A stretch of DNA of 64,000 nucleotides, from positions 39,093-103,092 of the forward strand of contig NZ_JANQBK010000009.1 of NCBI RefSeq assembly GCF_025370105.1, written 5' to 3'. A program made the position numbers and the translations under genes. This document shows, piece by piece, positions 1 through 9,059 of the stretch. Numbering within the stretch: position 1 is the stretch's first letter; each line of letters opens with the position of its first letter. A model generated the notes under the pieces. The model searched no databases. It was not told where the DNA came from and saw only the letters and a list, made by a program, of their open reading frames with translations. Origin of the DNA: Sphingomonas hylomeconis (lineage in GTDB: Bacteria > Pseudomonadota > Alphaproteobacteria > Sphingomonadales > Sphingomonadaceae).

Positions 1-2
1 TG

Positions 3-2000
3 ATCTTCTCGATCGGCATTCTGGTCGACGATGCGATAGTGATGATCGAGAATATCGCCCGGCATTGGGCGATGCGCGATGGCCGCAGCCGCACCGAGGC
101 CGCGATCGAAGCGGTCGCCGAAGTCGGCAATCCGACGATCGTCGCCACGCTCACCGTGATCGCGGCACTGCTGCCGATGCTGTTCGTCTCCGGGTTGATG
201 GGGCCGTATATGGCGCCGATCCCGGTCAACGCATCGGCGGCGATGGTCTTTTCGTTCTTCGTCGCGGTCGTGATCGCGCCGTGGCTGATGATCCGTTTCG
301 CTCGCACGGCGGTTGCGGACGATGCCGGCCCCCTTGCGCACGATGAAAGCGGCGGCAAGCTGGGGCGCCTCTATGCGCGGGTGGCGCACCGGATCATCGA
401 TCGTCGGGCGTCGGCGCGCTTTTTCCTGATCGCCGTCGGGCTCGCCACCTTGCTCGCCTGTTCGATGTTCTATGTCGAGCTGGTAACGGTCAAGCTGCTG
501 CCGTTCGACAACAAATCCGAAGTCCAGGTAGTGGTCGACATGCCTGAGGGCAGCAGCCTCGAGGGCACCGGCCGCGTGATCGAGGACGTGACGCGGCTGG
601 CCCGCGACCTGCCCGAAGCGACCGCGATGGAAGCCTATCTGGGGACCGCCGCGCCGTTCAACTTCAACGGGCTCGTGCGCCACTACTTCCTGCGCAGCCG
701 GCCCGAAATGGGCGACGTGATGGTGACGCTGCTGCCGAAGGGCGAGCGCGAACGATCGAGCCACCAGATCGCGCTCGACCTGCGCCGGAAACTCAAGGCG
801 CTGGCCCTTCCGCCCGGTGCATCGATCAAGGTGGTCGAAACGCCGCCGGGACCGCCGGTATTGGCGACGCTGCTCGCCGAAATCTACGGCCCGGACGCGC
901 CGAGCCGGCGCGCCACGGCAGCCGAAATCGAGAAAATCTTCCGGTCGATCCCCTATATCGTCGATGTCGACAACAGCATCGGCCAGTCGCGACCGCGGCT
1001 CCGGTTGATCCCGCAACGCGACCGGATCGACTATTATGGCCTGTCGACGCGCGATATCGACGAGACGATCGGCGCGTTGCTCGGCAGCAAGACGATCGGC
1101 TATGCGCCACGCGGCGACGAGCGGACGCCGCTGCCGATCACCATTGCGCTGCCGCAATCGGCGCGCCGCTGGACGCAGACACTCGCCAGCACGCCGGTCG
1201 CGGTGTCACGCAGCGCGACAGGCCCCCATCTGGTCGAGCTCGGCGCGCTCGTCGCGGCGCGACAGGAACAGGGCAGCCCCGCCATCTTCCGCCGCGACGG
1301 GCATTTCGCCGATATGGTCACCGCCGAACTGGCCGGCGACTATGAAGCGCCGATCTACGGCATGCTGGCGGTGAACCGTGCGATCGACCGCTACGACTGG
1401 GCGGCGAAGGGCCTGCACAAGCCCGCGATCCTCCTGAACGGCCAGCCGGTCGACGAAAGGGCGACCAGCCTGCTGTGGGACGGCGAGTGGGAGATTACCT
1501 GGGTCACGTTCCGCGACATGGGGGCGGCGTTCATGGTCGCCTTGCTCGCCATCTATATTCTCGTCGTCGCACAGTTCCGCAGCTTCCGTCTGCCATTGGT
1601 GATCCTGACGCCGGTGCCATTGACGCTGGTCGGCATCGTCGTCGGCCACATGCTGTTCCGCGCGCCGTTTACCGCCACGTCGATGATCGGTTTCATCGCG
1701 CTCGCCGGGATCATCGTGCGCAATTCGATCCTGCTGGTCGATTTCATCCGGCACAGCTCGACGCCGGACAAGCCACTGCGCGACGTGCTGATCGAGGCCG
1801 GGACGATCCGGTTCAAGCCGATCGTGCTGACCGCCGCGGCGGCGATGATCGGTGCCGCGGTGATCCTGACCGATCCGATCTTCCAGGGCCTCGCGCTTTC
1901 GCTGCTGTTCGGCCTGGCCTCATCCACCTTGCTCACCGTGCTCGTCATCCCGGCGATCTATGTGCTGCTGCGCGATGACGGAAAACCGGCGAGCCGGTGA
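3..2000 (+). CDS. RND-family efflux permease, 3' part (5' end outside window)
   Basis: Inner-membrane proton-driven pump of the AcrB/HAE1 type. The reading frame is open from base 3 and begins inside transmembrane helix 4, with the proton-relay segment GILVDDAIVMIEN, so roughly the N-terminal third is missing. The visible part has helices 5-6, a central amphipathic helix, the second large periplasmic (porter/docking) loop at about residues 170-475 of the visible protein, then the C-terminal helix bundle and a short polar tail. The HAE1 assignment rests on the VDDAIV motif and overall topology. Membrane-fusion and outer-membrane partners, if present, lie upstream outside the window. The substrate cannot be told from the sequence. 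The next gene points the other way. Confidence 0.9.
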   Translation: MFSIGILVDDAIVMIENIARHWAMRDGRSRTEAAIEAVAEVGNPTIVATLTVIAALLPMLFVSGLMGPYMAPIPVNASAAMVFSFFVAVVIAPWLMIRFARTAVADDAGPLAHDESGGKLGRLYARVAHRIIDRRASARFFLIAVGLATLLACSMFYVELVTVKLLPFDNKSEVQVVVDMPEGSSLEGTGRVIEDVTRLARDLPEATAMEAYLGTAAPFNFNGLVRHYFLRSRPEMGDVMVTLLPKGERERSSHQIALDLRRKLKALALPPGASIKVVETPPGPPVLATLLAEIYGPDAPSRRATAAEIEKIFRSIPYIVDVDNSIGQSRPRLRLIPQRDRIDYYGLSTRDIDETIGALLGSKTIGYAPRGDERTPLPITIALPQSARRWTQTLASTPVAVSRSATGPHLVELGALVAARQEQGSPAIFRRDGHFADMVTAELAGDYEAPIYGMLAVNRAIDRYDWAAKGLHKPAILLNGQPVDERATSLLWDGEWEITWVTFRDMGAAFMVALLAIYILVVAQFRSFRLPLVILTPVPLTLVGIVVGHMLFRAPFTATSMIGFIALAGIIVRNSILLVDFIRHSSTPDKPLRDVLIEAGTIRFKPIVLTAAAAMIGAAVILTDPIFQGLALSLLFGLASSTLLTVLVIPAIYVLLRDDGKPASR

Positions 2001-2168
2001 AACGATGATGCGGCAGAACCACGGGCGTTATGCTCGCCGCCGCGCCCGTTGCTGACCCTCGACCGGTCCGGGCTTGGGCATTGTGCGTTCCAGGAGACGT
2101 TTCCACTCGGTTCCGACGAAAGCGCCTCACCCGTGCCATGATCGCAATACGCTCGATGCAGACTATGC

Positions 2169-3314
2169 CTACGGCTTCTCGCCTTGGCTATTCGCGCCTC
2201 TTCCCGCCATCTTGACGCGGCGGACGCGCTCCAAAATGGTTGCCTCGTAAAGCGCAAATCCGCCCAGTGTGACCTTCGAACGTCCAGTCGCAACGGACCA
2301 AAGCAGCCGATCATGGCCGATTGGGGGGAATAGGTGGATCGGGTCGCGATACAGCGACAGATCATAACTGAAGGCCGGATCCATATCCGGCGCGTGAACG
2401 CTTACTAACGGCCCCGCTTGCACCGCCTCTTCCAACACGCAACGCCGGAACGCCATGATCTGCGGCAGTACAGCACCGGGTGCAAAGCGCGTCGACGAAT
2501 TAGCCCGCCGCTCCATCATGACATAATAGGTCGCTGCGGGATTCGGCGGAAATACCACGTCGACCTGCACCCCCTTTGCCACCGCACGGCGAAGCATCGT
2601 GCGATAGTAGCGGTGCACCAAAGGATAATCCCCGCACCTTACAGGCGGGCCGATCGTGGCCGCAGCCGCGCTGTAGGCACGTACCGCAGCATCGAGCTTG
2701 CGGATCTCTGACGGATTGCGAGACATCGGCACACGACCATCTACACTGCTGATCCGCGAATTCGCCCAAGACGGCGGGTCATACCGACCGGTCAGAACCC
2801 TGTTCCATGAACCCAGTACGGCTGCCAACTCGTAGTCGGGCATGTGCAGCAAGCCCGAGTGAAGCAGTCGATCGGCTGCGGTTGCGTCTTCCAAGAGAGT
2901 TTCGTCAGATCGCATGCCGGTATAATCGAGTGAAATGATGATCTGCCTGACACTGCCGATCGGAAGAAATTCGTTTAAGGTGTCGAGAAGATCCACGGGC
3001 GTCGCGCGACGATAGCTGAGATTGGCCGGCACCGTTCGATTTGGGAATGCCTGGATCAGCATCTGTGGCGTGACGGCCATCACGGTGGACCCGCCGAGCA
3101 GAATGAGATCGGGGCGCTTGGCGACGAACGCCCTTCTCAGCTTGGCTCGCTCATTGTCCGGATAATTATAGTCAGCCAGAACCGGTGCTAAACCCCATGG
3201 CCGCGTATCATAAGGGTCAACGATCAAGATCGTGAGGAACGGTAGCGCCCCCAACATGAACGCTGCCGCAAGAGCCCAGCCGAACTGCCGACGGGCATAG
3301 TGCCGGCGTTGCAT
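2169..3314 (-). CDS. Membrane-anchored SGNH/AlgJ-like protein, partner of MBOAT acyltransferase
   Basis: 381 aa. A basic N-terminus is followed by one transmembrane/signal-anchor helix (about residues 12-32) and a periplasmic domain. The domain starts with a serine block resembling SGNH block I (LILLGGSTVM, about residues 70-79) and ends with a DPIHLFPP segment near residue 335 that can supply the catalytic Asp and His. Such proteins (AlgJ, AlgX, DltD and relatives) work with an MBOAT acyltransferase in extracytoplasmic acylation of glycans. The ATG at 3314 was chosen because it shares one base with the stop of the MBOAT gene (TGATG). The open frame extends upstream to 3416, but that part overlaps the MBOAT gene. 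Last gene of the ACP-FkbH-MBOAT operon. The exact reaction is not known from sequence. Confidence 0.7.
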   Translation of the reverse strand: MQRRHYARRQFGWALAAAFMLGALPFLTILIVDPYDTRPWGLAPVLADYNYPDNERAKLRRAFVAKRPDLILLGGSTVMAVTPQMLIQAFPNRTVPANLSYRRATPVDLLDTLNEFLPIGSVRQIIISLDYTGMRSDETLLEDATAADRLLHSGLLHMPDYELAAVLGSWNRVLTGRYDPPSWANSRISSVDGRVPMSRNPSEIRKLDAAVRAYSAAAATIGPPVRCGDYPLVHRYYRTMLRRAVAKGVQVDVVFPPNPAATYYVMMERRANSSTRFAPGAVLPQIMAFRRCVLEEAVQAGPLVSVHAPDMDPAFSYDLSLYRDPIHLFPPIGHDRLLWSVATGRSKVTLGGFALYEATILERVRRVKMAGRGANSQGEKP

Positions 3315-4867
3315 CAAAACCCCCCGTAAACGAAAGGCGTCTGGCTGCCGAGTTGAAAGATCACCGCGAGGCTCATGATAACGAGCAGGAGCCCGCATAG
3401 GAGATTTGGACGCCATGCAACACGCAGCAATTTTGGCGTAAGCGTCGAAACGGGAAATGTGACCAGACCTGGCCTGTATCGACGCAAGAATTCATAGGCG
3501 TTCGGCAGCAACAGCGCCACACCATAGGCCAAGGGCAGCAGGTATAGGGTTTTAAGTGCAACCAACCGGATCTCCCCCCGGACGACCCAGGCACTCCAGT
3601 CACCCTGCAGCGCAAAGATAAGCTGACCGTATTGCTGCAGATCCTGAGATCGAAACAGTGCGAAGGTCAGCATCAGCGGAATTACGGTCAAGAGCTGGCC
3701 GTGCCACCGCCTTACGTTTTCGGATGTCCGTTTCTTGTAGCGCTTCCATCGCGCCGTCAGACGTATCTCGGTTTCGAAAATAAACCACAGGCCGTGGATC
3801 ACGCCGAACGCGACGAACGTCCATTTCGGACCATGCCAAAGACCGATGATGGTGAAGTTTACGAGAAGCGGCAACCAGGTCGAGATGATACGGCCAGCCA
3901 GCTTTGCCAACTTGCGCCGCATTACGAAACGCGTGCCGCTCAGCGACAGTGGTGAATATAAGAAGCGGGCGATGACCCGCGTCAGCGTTATGTGCCAGCG
4001 CTTATAGAAATCGACTATCCCGGTCGATCTCAGCGGGGAGTTGAAATTGATCGGCAGCCTTACACCGAAAAGGCGCGCCAGCCCGATTGCTATGTCGGAA
4101 TAGCCCGAGAAATCGAAATACAGCTGAACATAGTATGCCAGTATCGCAATCAAGGCATCGATGGGAGAAACCTGTCCGGTTTGCAAAGCAGCGAAGACGG
4201 GGTCGACCATGTTCTGACCAAGCGTGTCGGCAAGAACCAGCTTCTTGAACAGGCCAATGACGATCAGCGTCGACCCAACCTCTATATCGGTCTTTCGCCG
4301 TACGCCCAGGGATTCCATTTTTAATTGGGGAAGAATTTCCTTCGCGTAGGATATCGGACCGATCAGCAGATAGGGGAAAAAGGTTAGGTAGGCAGCGGTA
4401 CTCAACAGAGCGCCGGGCATGCGAGGCCGAAGCACGTCGAATTCTGCGCCGCCACGATATGCGTCCAGCAGGAATACCGAACGCTGAAAGCTGAAGAACG
4501 AAATGGTGATCGGCACAAGACTGGAGAGGTAGAGCGAAACCGCGGCCCCCTCGGCAAAAAAGGTGAACACAGCCGAGTACTTCAGCAGCGCCAAACTGCC
4601 CAGGTTGAAGGACAGTCCCGAAATCAGGCCAGCCTTGCGCATCATCGGCGCGTGCGAAAGGATCGCCTGAAGCGCAAAGTAGTTGAGCAGCGCTCCGATG
4701 ATCGCAATGAGAAAGAAAGGCAGGCCGAAGGAGGCGCAGTATGCGAAGGATCCTGCGACCAGGACGATCACGGCGCCGGAACCACTATACAAGCGCCGTG
4801 CCGTCCAGAACGCCGCCAAGACGATTGGCAAGAACCCAAACAGGAATGTCGGCTCGGTAAAGCTCAC
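3314..4867 (-). CDS. MBOAT-family membrane-bound O-acyltransferase (AlgI/DltB type)
   Basis: 517 aa polytopic membrane protein that should move an acyl group from a cytoplasmic donor to a hydroxyl on an exported glycan or similar acceptor. It has the family landmarks: a SGYSDIAIG segment, the RWHITL segment, and the catalytic LWHGPKW histidine motif near residue 344 followed by a second conserved His (GVIHGLWF). Length is normal for AlgI-like enzymes. It starts with GTG, overlapping the preceding FkbH-like gene by four bases (GTGA), and its stop overlaps the next start, so translation is probably coupled. An acyl carrier protein and an FkbH-like enzyme in the same operon suggest that the donor is a carrier-bound small hydroxyacid rather than a fatty acyl or acetyl group (inference). 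Confidence 0.88.
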   Translation of the reverse strand: MSFTEPTFLFGFLPIVLAAFWTARRLYSGSGAVIVLVAGSFAYCASFGLPFFLIAIIGALLNYFALQAILSHAPMMRKAGLISGLSFNLGSLALLKYSAVFTFFAEGAAVSLYLSSLVPITISFFSFQRSVFLLDAYRGGAEFDVLRPRMPGALLSTAAYLTFFPYLLIGPISYAKEILPQLKMESLGVRRKTDIEVGSTLIVIGLFKKLVLADTLGQNMVDPVFAALQTGQVSPIDALIAILAYYVQLYFDFSGYSDIAIGLARLFGVRLPINFNSPLRSTGIVDFYKRWHITLTRVIARFLYSPLSLSGTRFVMRRKLAKLAGRIISTWLPLLVNFTIIGLWHGPKWTFVAFGVIHGLWFIFETEIRLTARWKRYKKRTSENVRRWHGQLLTVIPLMLTFALFRSQDLQQYGQLIFALQGDWSAWVVRGEIRLVALKTLYLLPLAYGVALLLPNAYEFLRRYRPGLVTFPVSTLTPKLLRVAWRPNLLCGLLLVIMSLAVIFQLGSQTPFVYGGF

Positions 4868-6756
4868 GCGGCCTCGCGATGTGGCAGGCGCGAGGCGATG
4901 TGGTCGTTCAAGGCCAGCATGTAGTGAACGCTGCCGTCTTCCCCTTCGGCAGTTCGCTTGAAGCCAAGCCTGTCAAAGTGCTCGGCGACCATCCCGTTTT
5001 TGGTGGTCGGGCGATAGGTGCCCAACAGGCCAGTCACATTGGTCGCATGGGCGTCGGCGGCGATGTGGTCCAGCATCGCACGTTCGACCTCGCGCCCGAG
5101 CACGCGACAGCTCATTAGCCAAGTGTCGATATCCCACCACACTTCGCCTTGCCGACTGACCGCGCGGGCAATCACGACGCCAATCATCCCGAAATCGCCG
5201 AGCCGGTCGGCCAGCCGGACCTGAAGCGTGTATGCGCTCGGGTCCGACTCAACGGCAGCGACTTCCTGTTCGGTATAGCGCCGCGTAGTCAGATTGAACT
5301 GGTTCGATTTGTTGATCAGCTGCGCAATTCGCGCACGGCTCAATGCGTTGAACCGCTCAAACCTGATGACCATCTCCAGAGAGGTGAGATAATCACCTAG
5401 ATCTCGACTTTTCAGCAGGATCGCGCTGCGTTGTGCATTAGCCGCATAGGATGCGGCACGGCCGCGATCCTCCTCGGAGAAGGACACCGCCTCGAAATAG
5501 CCGGCAGCGCTCAGATAGGTTGCGTACCACGATGCATCTGCGGGCAGTTCGGGCACCGCAACCATTGGCAGAGCAGCGCGGACCTGCGCCCGTTCCGCAC
5601 CGTTGTCGTCGAGAAAAACCAGCGCATCCAGCCCGATCCCAAGCGTGGCGGCGATGGCTTCAAGGTTACTGGGTTTGTCGTTCCAGTTCGCCTGAAACAC
5701 GGCAATGTCCGCCTCCCGCAGCAGCATGTCGGGGTGATCGCGAAAGACGCCTCGCGCCGTTTCGTCGTAATTTTTCGACGAAACGGCAAGAAGAATGCCT
5801 CGTGATTTAAGTTCCAGCGCTGCACGCTGCACGCTGACGAAGGCTTCGCCCGCCGGGCTCCCCTCCCCCAGCAAGATTCCGTCTATACCGTCGTCCCCGA
5901 TGACCCCGCCCCACAGAGTATTGTCGAGGTCCAATACCAAGCATTTGCGGCTGCTGCCGCGAATTGCTCCCAACAATCGGCCTAACGCATCGGCATATAG
6001 CGGCGTCAATTCCAGAGCGAATGGCAGCTTGTACAGATTCCAGGCCGCAGCGTCGATCCACTTGGCCGTACCACCCTGCTCGGCGAACGCCGCCACATCC
6101 AAAAGATAATTGCCTGGGCGCGCGGCGTATTCGACGATACGCTGATTCAGCCGTTCGATCTGCACCCGCACACTGCCCGCCATCTGCCTGTCGAGGCTGC
6201 CGAACAACGTCGCTGGCGGCACCGGTATGGTTTGCCAAATCAGGGCGGAGACATTGACCTGCGTGACCGCGGCATCGAGCGCCTCCAACTTGAGCATGCC
6301 GAAGCCATCCGAACCAGGATCGAGCGCCGGCTTGTGTGCACCGAACCAGCGGTGGTCCAACGCCAGCAACAGACCATCGGGCATTGCGTGCATCACCTCG
6401 GACGAAGGGTCCAGGATGGACTGCATCACGAGATCGAAAGGTGCGAGGACGATTTCCGCCGCCACGCCGTGGCGCGCTGCCGCCGCGGGTATGGCGTCGA
6501 CGATAAATTCCGCCGTCGCGTTTGACACTAAGCCGAGCTTGAAGCCGCTTAAACCCTGCAGGTCGGCTGAGGCGCCACGCAATCGTTTAAGCGCATTGGC
6601 AAATCGCAGCGCCTGCGCGGAATCCAGCTTATGCGTCGCGAGCCGGCGCAATTCATGACCGAGACCGCGATTAGCCGGATCTAAATCCCTGCATAACTGG
6701 CGATAATTTGCCGGCGCTGCTGGCAGCCACGGCAGAGCGGCGATGTCAAAGGCCAT
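4864..6756 (-). CDS. FkbH-like HAD-IIIC phosphatase/glyceryltransferase
   Basis: 630 aa. It has three regions: an N-terminal SGNH-like domain (about 1-250), a HAD-superfamily IIIC domain opening with DLDNTLWGG near residue 275 (nucleophile DxD) and with the later VFLDDNGAERAQVR acid motif, and a C-terminal GNAT-like domain (about 430-630). In polyketide pathways FkbH proteins take a glyceryl group from 1,3-bisphosphoglycerate, remove the phosphate and load glycerate onto an acyl carrier protein. The adjacent ACP gene fits that role. All HAD motifs I can check are intact. It lies between the ACP gene (75 bp gap) and the MBOAT gene (4 bp overlap). Whether the product is glyceryl-ACP or another 2-hydroxyacyl-ACP cannot be decided from the sequence. 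Confidence 0.85.
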   Translation of the reverse strand: MAFDIAALPWLPAAPANYRQLCRDLDPANRGLGHELRRLATHKLDSAQALRFANALKRLRGASADLQGLSGFKLGLVSNATAEFIVDAIPAAAARHGVAAEIVLAPFDLVMQSILDPSSEVMHAMPDGLLLALDHRWFGAHKPALDPGSDGFGMLKLEALDAAVTQVNVSALIWQTIPVPPATLFGSLDRQMAGSVRVQIERLNQRIVEYAARPGNYLLDVAAFAEQGGTAKWIDAAAWNLYKLPFALELTPLYADALGRLLGAIRGSSRKCLVLDLDNTLWGGVIGDDGIDGILLGEGSPAGEAFVSVQRAALELKSRGILLAVSSKNYDETARGVFRDHPDMLLREADIAVFQANWNDKPSNLEAIAATLGIGLDALVFLDDNGAERAQVRAALPMVAVPELPADASWYATYLSAAGYFEAVSFSEEDRGRAASYAANAQRSAILLKSRDLGDYLTSLEMVIRFERFNALSRARIAQLINKSNQFNLTTRRYTEQEVAAVESDPSAYTLQVRLADRLGDFGMIGVVIARAVSRQGEVWWDIDTWLMSCRVLGREVERAMLDHIAADAHATNVTGLLGTYRPTTKNGMVAEHFDRLGFKRTAEGEDGSVHYMLALNDHIASRLPHREAA

Positions 6757-6831
6757 ACAAGCCCCCCAAACTTGCCTCCGGAACGATGCGCAGCATTCGA
6801 CTTAATCGGCGCCGCGGCCCCCTATCGCGCG

Positions 6832-7080
6832 TCAGCGTGACGCCTCAATCAAGCGGACCAGATCGCCGACATTGTCGAGGCCGGAAATATCGGACGTTCT
6901 GAATTCGATGCCGAAGCTCTCTTCGATGGCAACCATGATACGAACATGCGCCAGGCTGTCCCAGCCATCGACGGCCTTAGCTACCGTGTCCATCGTCAGC
7001 GAGACCTCGTCATCGTCAAGCTGGTCACGAACCACCGCCGTCACGCGATTTAGTGTCTCCTGATCGGTCACTGTCCACAC
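6832..7080 (-). CDS. Acyl carrier protein
   Basis: 82 aa, acidic, four-helix carrier protein. The phosphopantetheine attachment serine is Ser42 in the motif DGWDSLAHV. Length is typical. The start is GTG at 7080, preceded by a G-rich stretch; no better ATG exists. It is the first gene of the minus-strand operon that continues with the FkbH-like enzyme, MBOAT and SGNH-like protein, so it is likely a dedicated carrier for the small acyl group made by the FkbH-like protein and not the fatty-acid-synthesis ACP. Divergent from the VOC and methyltransferase genes. Confidence 0.9.
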   Translation of the reverse strand: MWTVTDQETLNRVTAVVRDQLDDDEVSLTMDTVAKAVDGWDSLAHVRIMVAIEESFGIEFRTSDISGLDNVGDLVRLIEASR

Positions 7081-7217
7081 CCCCGCTGAGCCAACCTCGA
7101 TTAAGCTGTTGCATTATTTACCCGCAGCCGACTCGCCACAGCATTACGAAAGTAGGACTTCTTGACATCTTGAGTCCATCTCTTGCGTTACTGTGTCAAG
7201 TGTGAAAAATAGTCGCC
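7081..7217. promoter_or_regulatory. Divergent promoter region of the acyl-modification cluster
   Basis: AT-rich stretch between the ACP gene and the VOC gene. It holds a TTGACA -35-like hexamer at 7162-7167 facing the VOC gene, and two nested inverted repeats: GGACT (7155-7159) with AGTCC (7173-7177), and CTTGACA (7161-7167) with TGTCAAG (7194-7200). These could bind a regulator that controls both directions. No local regulator gene is present. Confidence 0.4.
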
Positions 7218-7679
7218 ATGACACTAGCCAACATCGCTGATTCATGGATTTTCGACCATCTCGGCCTGGTGGTTAAGTCACTCGAGCGTGGTCGCAGCGC
7301 CCTTGAAGCATCACTGTTGATAAGGGGCTGGACGCCCGAGACTATCGACCCCGTGAATGGCGTACGCCTGCAGTTTGGCCGAGACCTAGCAGGAGTCGTC
7401 TATGAATTACTTGAGCCCTTGGGTGAGGACAGCCCCGTTCATCAGGCGCTTGTCAGCGGCCGGAACATCCTAAATCACGTTGCCTATCGCGTTTCGGATC
7501 TGACCGTGGCCGCAGCGCACCTGAAGGCCGCAAAGAACACCCCCACATCCACGCCGAAGCCAGCCATTGCCTATGGCGGGGCACAGATACAGTTCTTCGT
7601 ATCACCCTTGAATTTCATTATCGAACTCATAGAGGCGCCAACACATCAACACATCTTTTCCCCGGTGGAAGCGAGCTGA
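7218..7679 (+). CDS. VOC/glyoxalase-superfamily protein
   Basis: 153 aa, two VOC half-repeats: WIFDHLGLVV near residue 9 and ILNHVAYRV near residue 87, each giving a metal-binding His, with YELLEP and IELIEA carrying the matching Glu residues. The arrangement is that of methylmalonyl-CoA epimerase-like or lyase-like VOC enzymes, so a metal-dependent epimerase, lyase or isomerase acting on a carrier-bound hydroxyacid is plausible. Its GC content is visibly lower than the surrounding genes, as in many surface-polysaccharide clusters. It is three bases upstream of the methyltransferase and divergent from the ACP operon. Substrate unknown. Confidence 0.75.
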   Translation: MTLANIADSWIFDHLGLVVKSLERGRSALEASLLIRGWTPETIDPVNGVRLQFGRDLAGVVYELLEPLGEDSPVHQALVSGRNILNHVAYRVSDLTVAAAHLKAAKNTPTSTPKPAIAYGGAQIQFFVSPLNFIIELIEAPTHQHIFSPVEAS

Positions 7680-7682
7680 GAA

Positions 7683-8612
7683 ATGATTGACACAAAATCA
7701 TATGCTAATCTGCATAATCTAACCTCGTCACTCTTGTCACATTGGCCGGAACACACTGTTTTTATAGAGAAGAGCCTAACAGGTCGATCGACGGATGTTC
7801 TTGAGGTTTCCGAAGAGCTATCAAAGGCGATTTTCAAATTATCCGAAGACATCCCCGGAGGGATCGGCGCAATCATTACCGACTACCGGTTCCTGTGCGA
7901 AGACATCGTACTTCCCGAAGAGATATATTTCCGCCGCAATGGAAAGTATCGATTGACCACGTTTGATGAAGCCAACGCCGAGTGCTATGCCAATCACGCA
8001 TTTATGGATCGCTACATGAACGGGCTGCTTCTGTCCGACGTCATGTGGTCGAACCATGCACATGGATTTGGATATTTCGTCAACAGCTACTTGCCCCGGC
8101 TCCCGGAGATGGCACACCATCTGGAGATCGGGCCGGGCCATGGCCTCTTTCTCTACTTCGCGCAGCTTAGTGACAAAGTCGGCAAGTTGACAGGCTGGGA
8201 TGTCAGCCCGACGAGCATCGCCAAGACCACGCACGCACTCAAGAACTTGGGTGCCGTCAAGGCGGCCGATCTAGTGCTGCAGAACCTCTACGACGCCGCA
8301 GGAGACGAGCAGTTCGACAGCATCATTTTGAGTGAGGTCCTCGAGCACCTCGAAGATCCCGAGGTTGCGCTACAAAGCGTCGCAGATCGGCTTGCGCCTA
8401 ACGGTCTCCTTTGGATAAACGTCCCCGCCAACAGTCCAGCGCCAGACCATATCTTCTTGGTGGACAGCGTCGAACACGCCGCTCGCTTAGTCGAGGCGAC
8501 AGGCCTGAAAGTTATAGAGGCCGTTGGCTTTCCGATGACCGGAACAACCCTCGAACGTGCAAAGAAACACAAGCTTGCGATCACGTGCTCTGTCATCGGC
8601 CAAAGAATCTAG
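7683..8612 (+). CDS. Class I SAM-dependent methyltransferase with N-terminal extension
   Basis: 309 aa. Residues about 140-245 form a Rossmann methyltransferase domain: motif I HLEIGPGHGLFL, motif II acidic residue in GWDVSP, motif IV FDSIILSEVLEHLEDP. The first 135 residues are helical and could recognise a carrier protein or the acceptor. In methoxymalonyl-ACP pathways the methyltransferase FkbG works with FkbH and an ACP. By analogy this enzyme may O-methylate the ACP-bound hydroxyacid (inference), although the FkbI and FkbK dehydrogenases of that pathway are not present here. It follows the VOC gene by three bases, clearly one transcript, and shares its lowered GC content. Confidence 0.8.
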   Translation: MIDTKSYANLHNLTSSLLSHWPEHTVFIEKSLTGRSTDVLEVSEELSKAIFKLSEDIPGGIGAIITDYRFLCEDIVLPEEIYFRRNGKYRLTTFDEANAECYANHAFMDRYMNGLLLSDVMWSNHAHGFGYFVNSYLPRLPEMAHHLEIGPGHGLFLYFAQLSDKVGKLTGWDVSPTSIAKTTHALKNLGAVKAADLVLQNLYDAAGDEQFDSIILSEVLEHLEDPEVALQSVADRLAPNGLLWINVPANSPAPDHIFLVDSVEHAARLVEATGLKVIEAVGFPMTGTTLERAKKHKLAITCSVIGQRI

Positions 8613-8906
8613 AGCGCCGCGAGCATATCTGCGCAGCCTTCGACGTCGCGATTCGCACTTACCAAAAATCCGGATACCTTGCCGTCGGTCGAAAATGACG
8701 ACCGCCAACGCATGCAAAGGCTTCGGCGGCATGCCGCGGCCTTCCCTGAGGTTCGCCGCTGTCGCGGGCGTTGGCGGCGAAGGCCTGGGGTCACACCGGG
8801 CGCGGGCGAGCCGCCGCGGCGCTATCGCGGCGAATTTTACCCCATGCCCGCCTGGCGCCAAGCGGCTGGTGATAACGCCGTCACGTTTGTGCAGGCCTCG
8901 GTTCGG
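8613..8906. other. Non-coding or decayed stretch after methyltransferase
   Basis: No intact gene recognised. On the minus strand at about 8609-8720 a short open segment ends GFLVSANRDVEGCADMLAAL and reads like the C-terminus of a protein, but no matching upstream part is visible, so it may be a remnant or chance. Confidence 0.25.
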
Positions 8907-9059
8907 TTAGTGGTCGTACCAGACCGAGAAGGCACCGGCACATGCGATCAGCGCCAGCGTGACGATCAACAGCATGTGAGACGGCATGACATCGAGCCTA
9001 CGCTTCTTCTGCCGCGGCTTACTTTTGCGTTGTACGAATTCGATTCGGGTTTCGTCCAT
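8907..9059 (-). CDS. Small single-pass membrane protein, 50 aa
   Basis: Starts MDETRIEFVQRK, continues with a strongly basic stretch (KPRQKKRR at about residues 14-21), then one clear transmembrane helix (about residues 29-46, LLIVTLALIACAGAFSVW) and ends WYDH. The basic side next to the helix predicts a cytoplasmic N-terminus. A ribosome-binding-like AAAGGTG lies about 5 bases upstream of the ATG. It stands alone in otherwise decayed DNA. I do not recognise a family and infer no function. The amino-acid pattern (charge block followed by hydrophobic helix) is hard to get by chance. Confidence 0.55.
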   Translation of the reverse strand: MDETRIEFVQRKSKPRQKKRRLDVMPSHMLLIVTLALIACAGAFSVWYDH

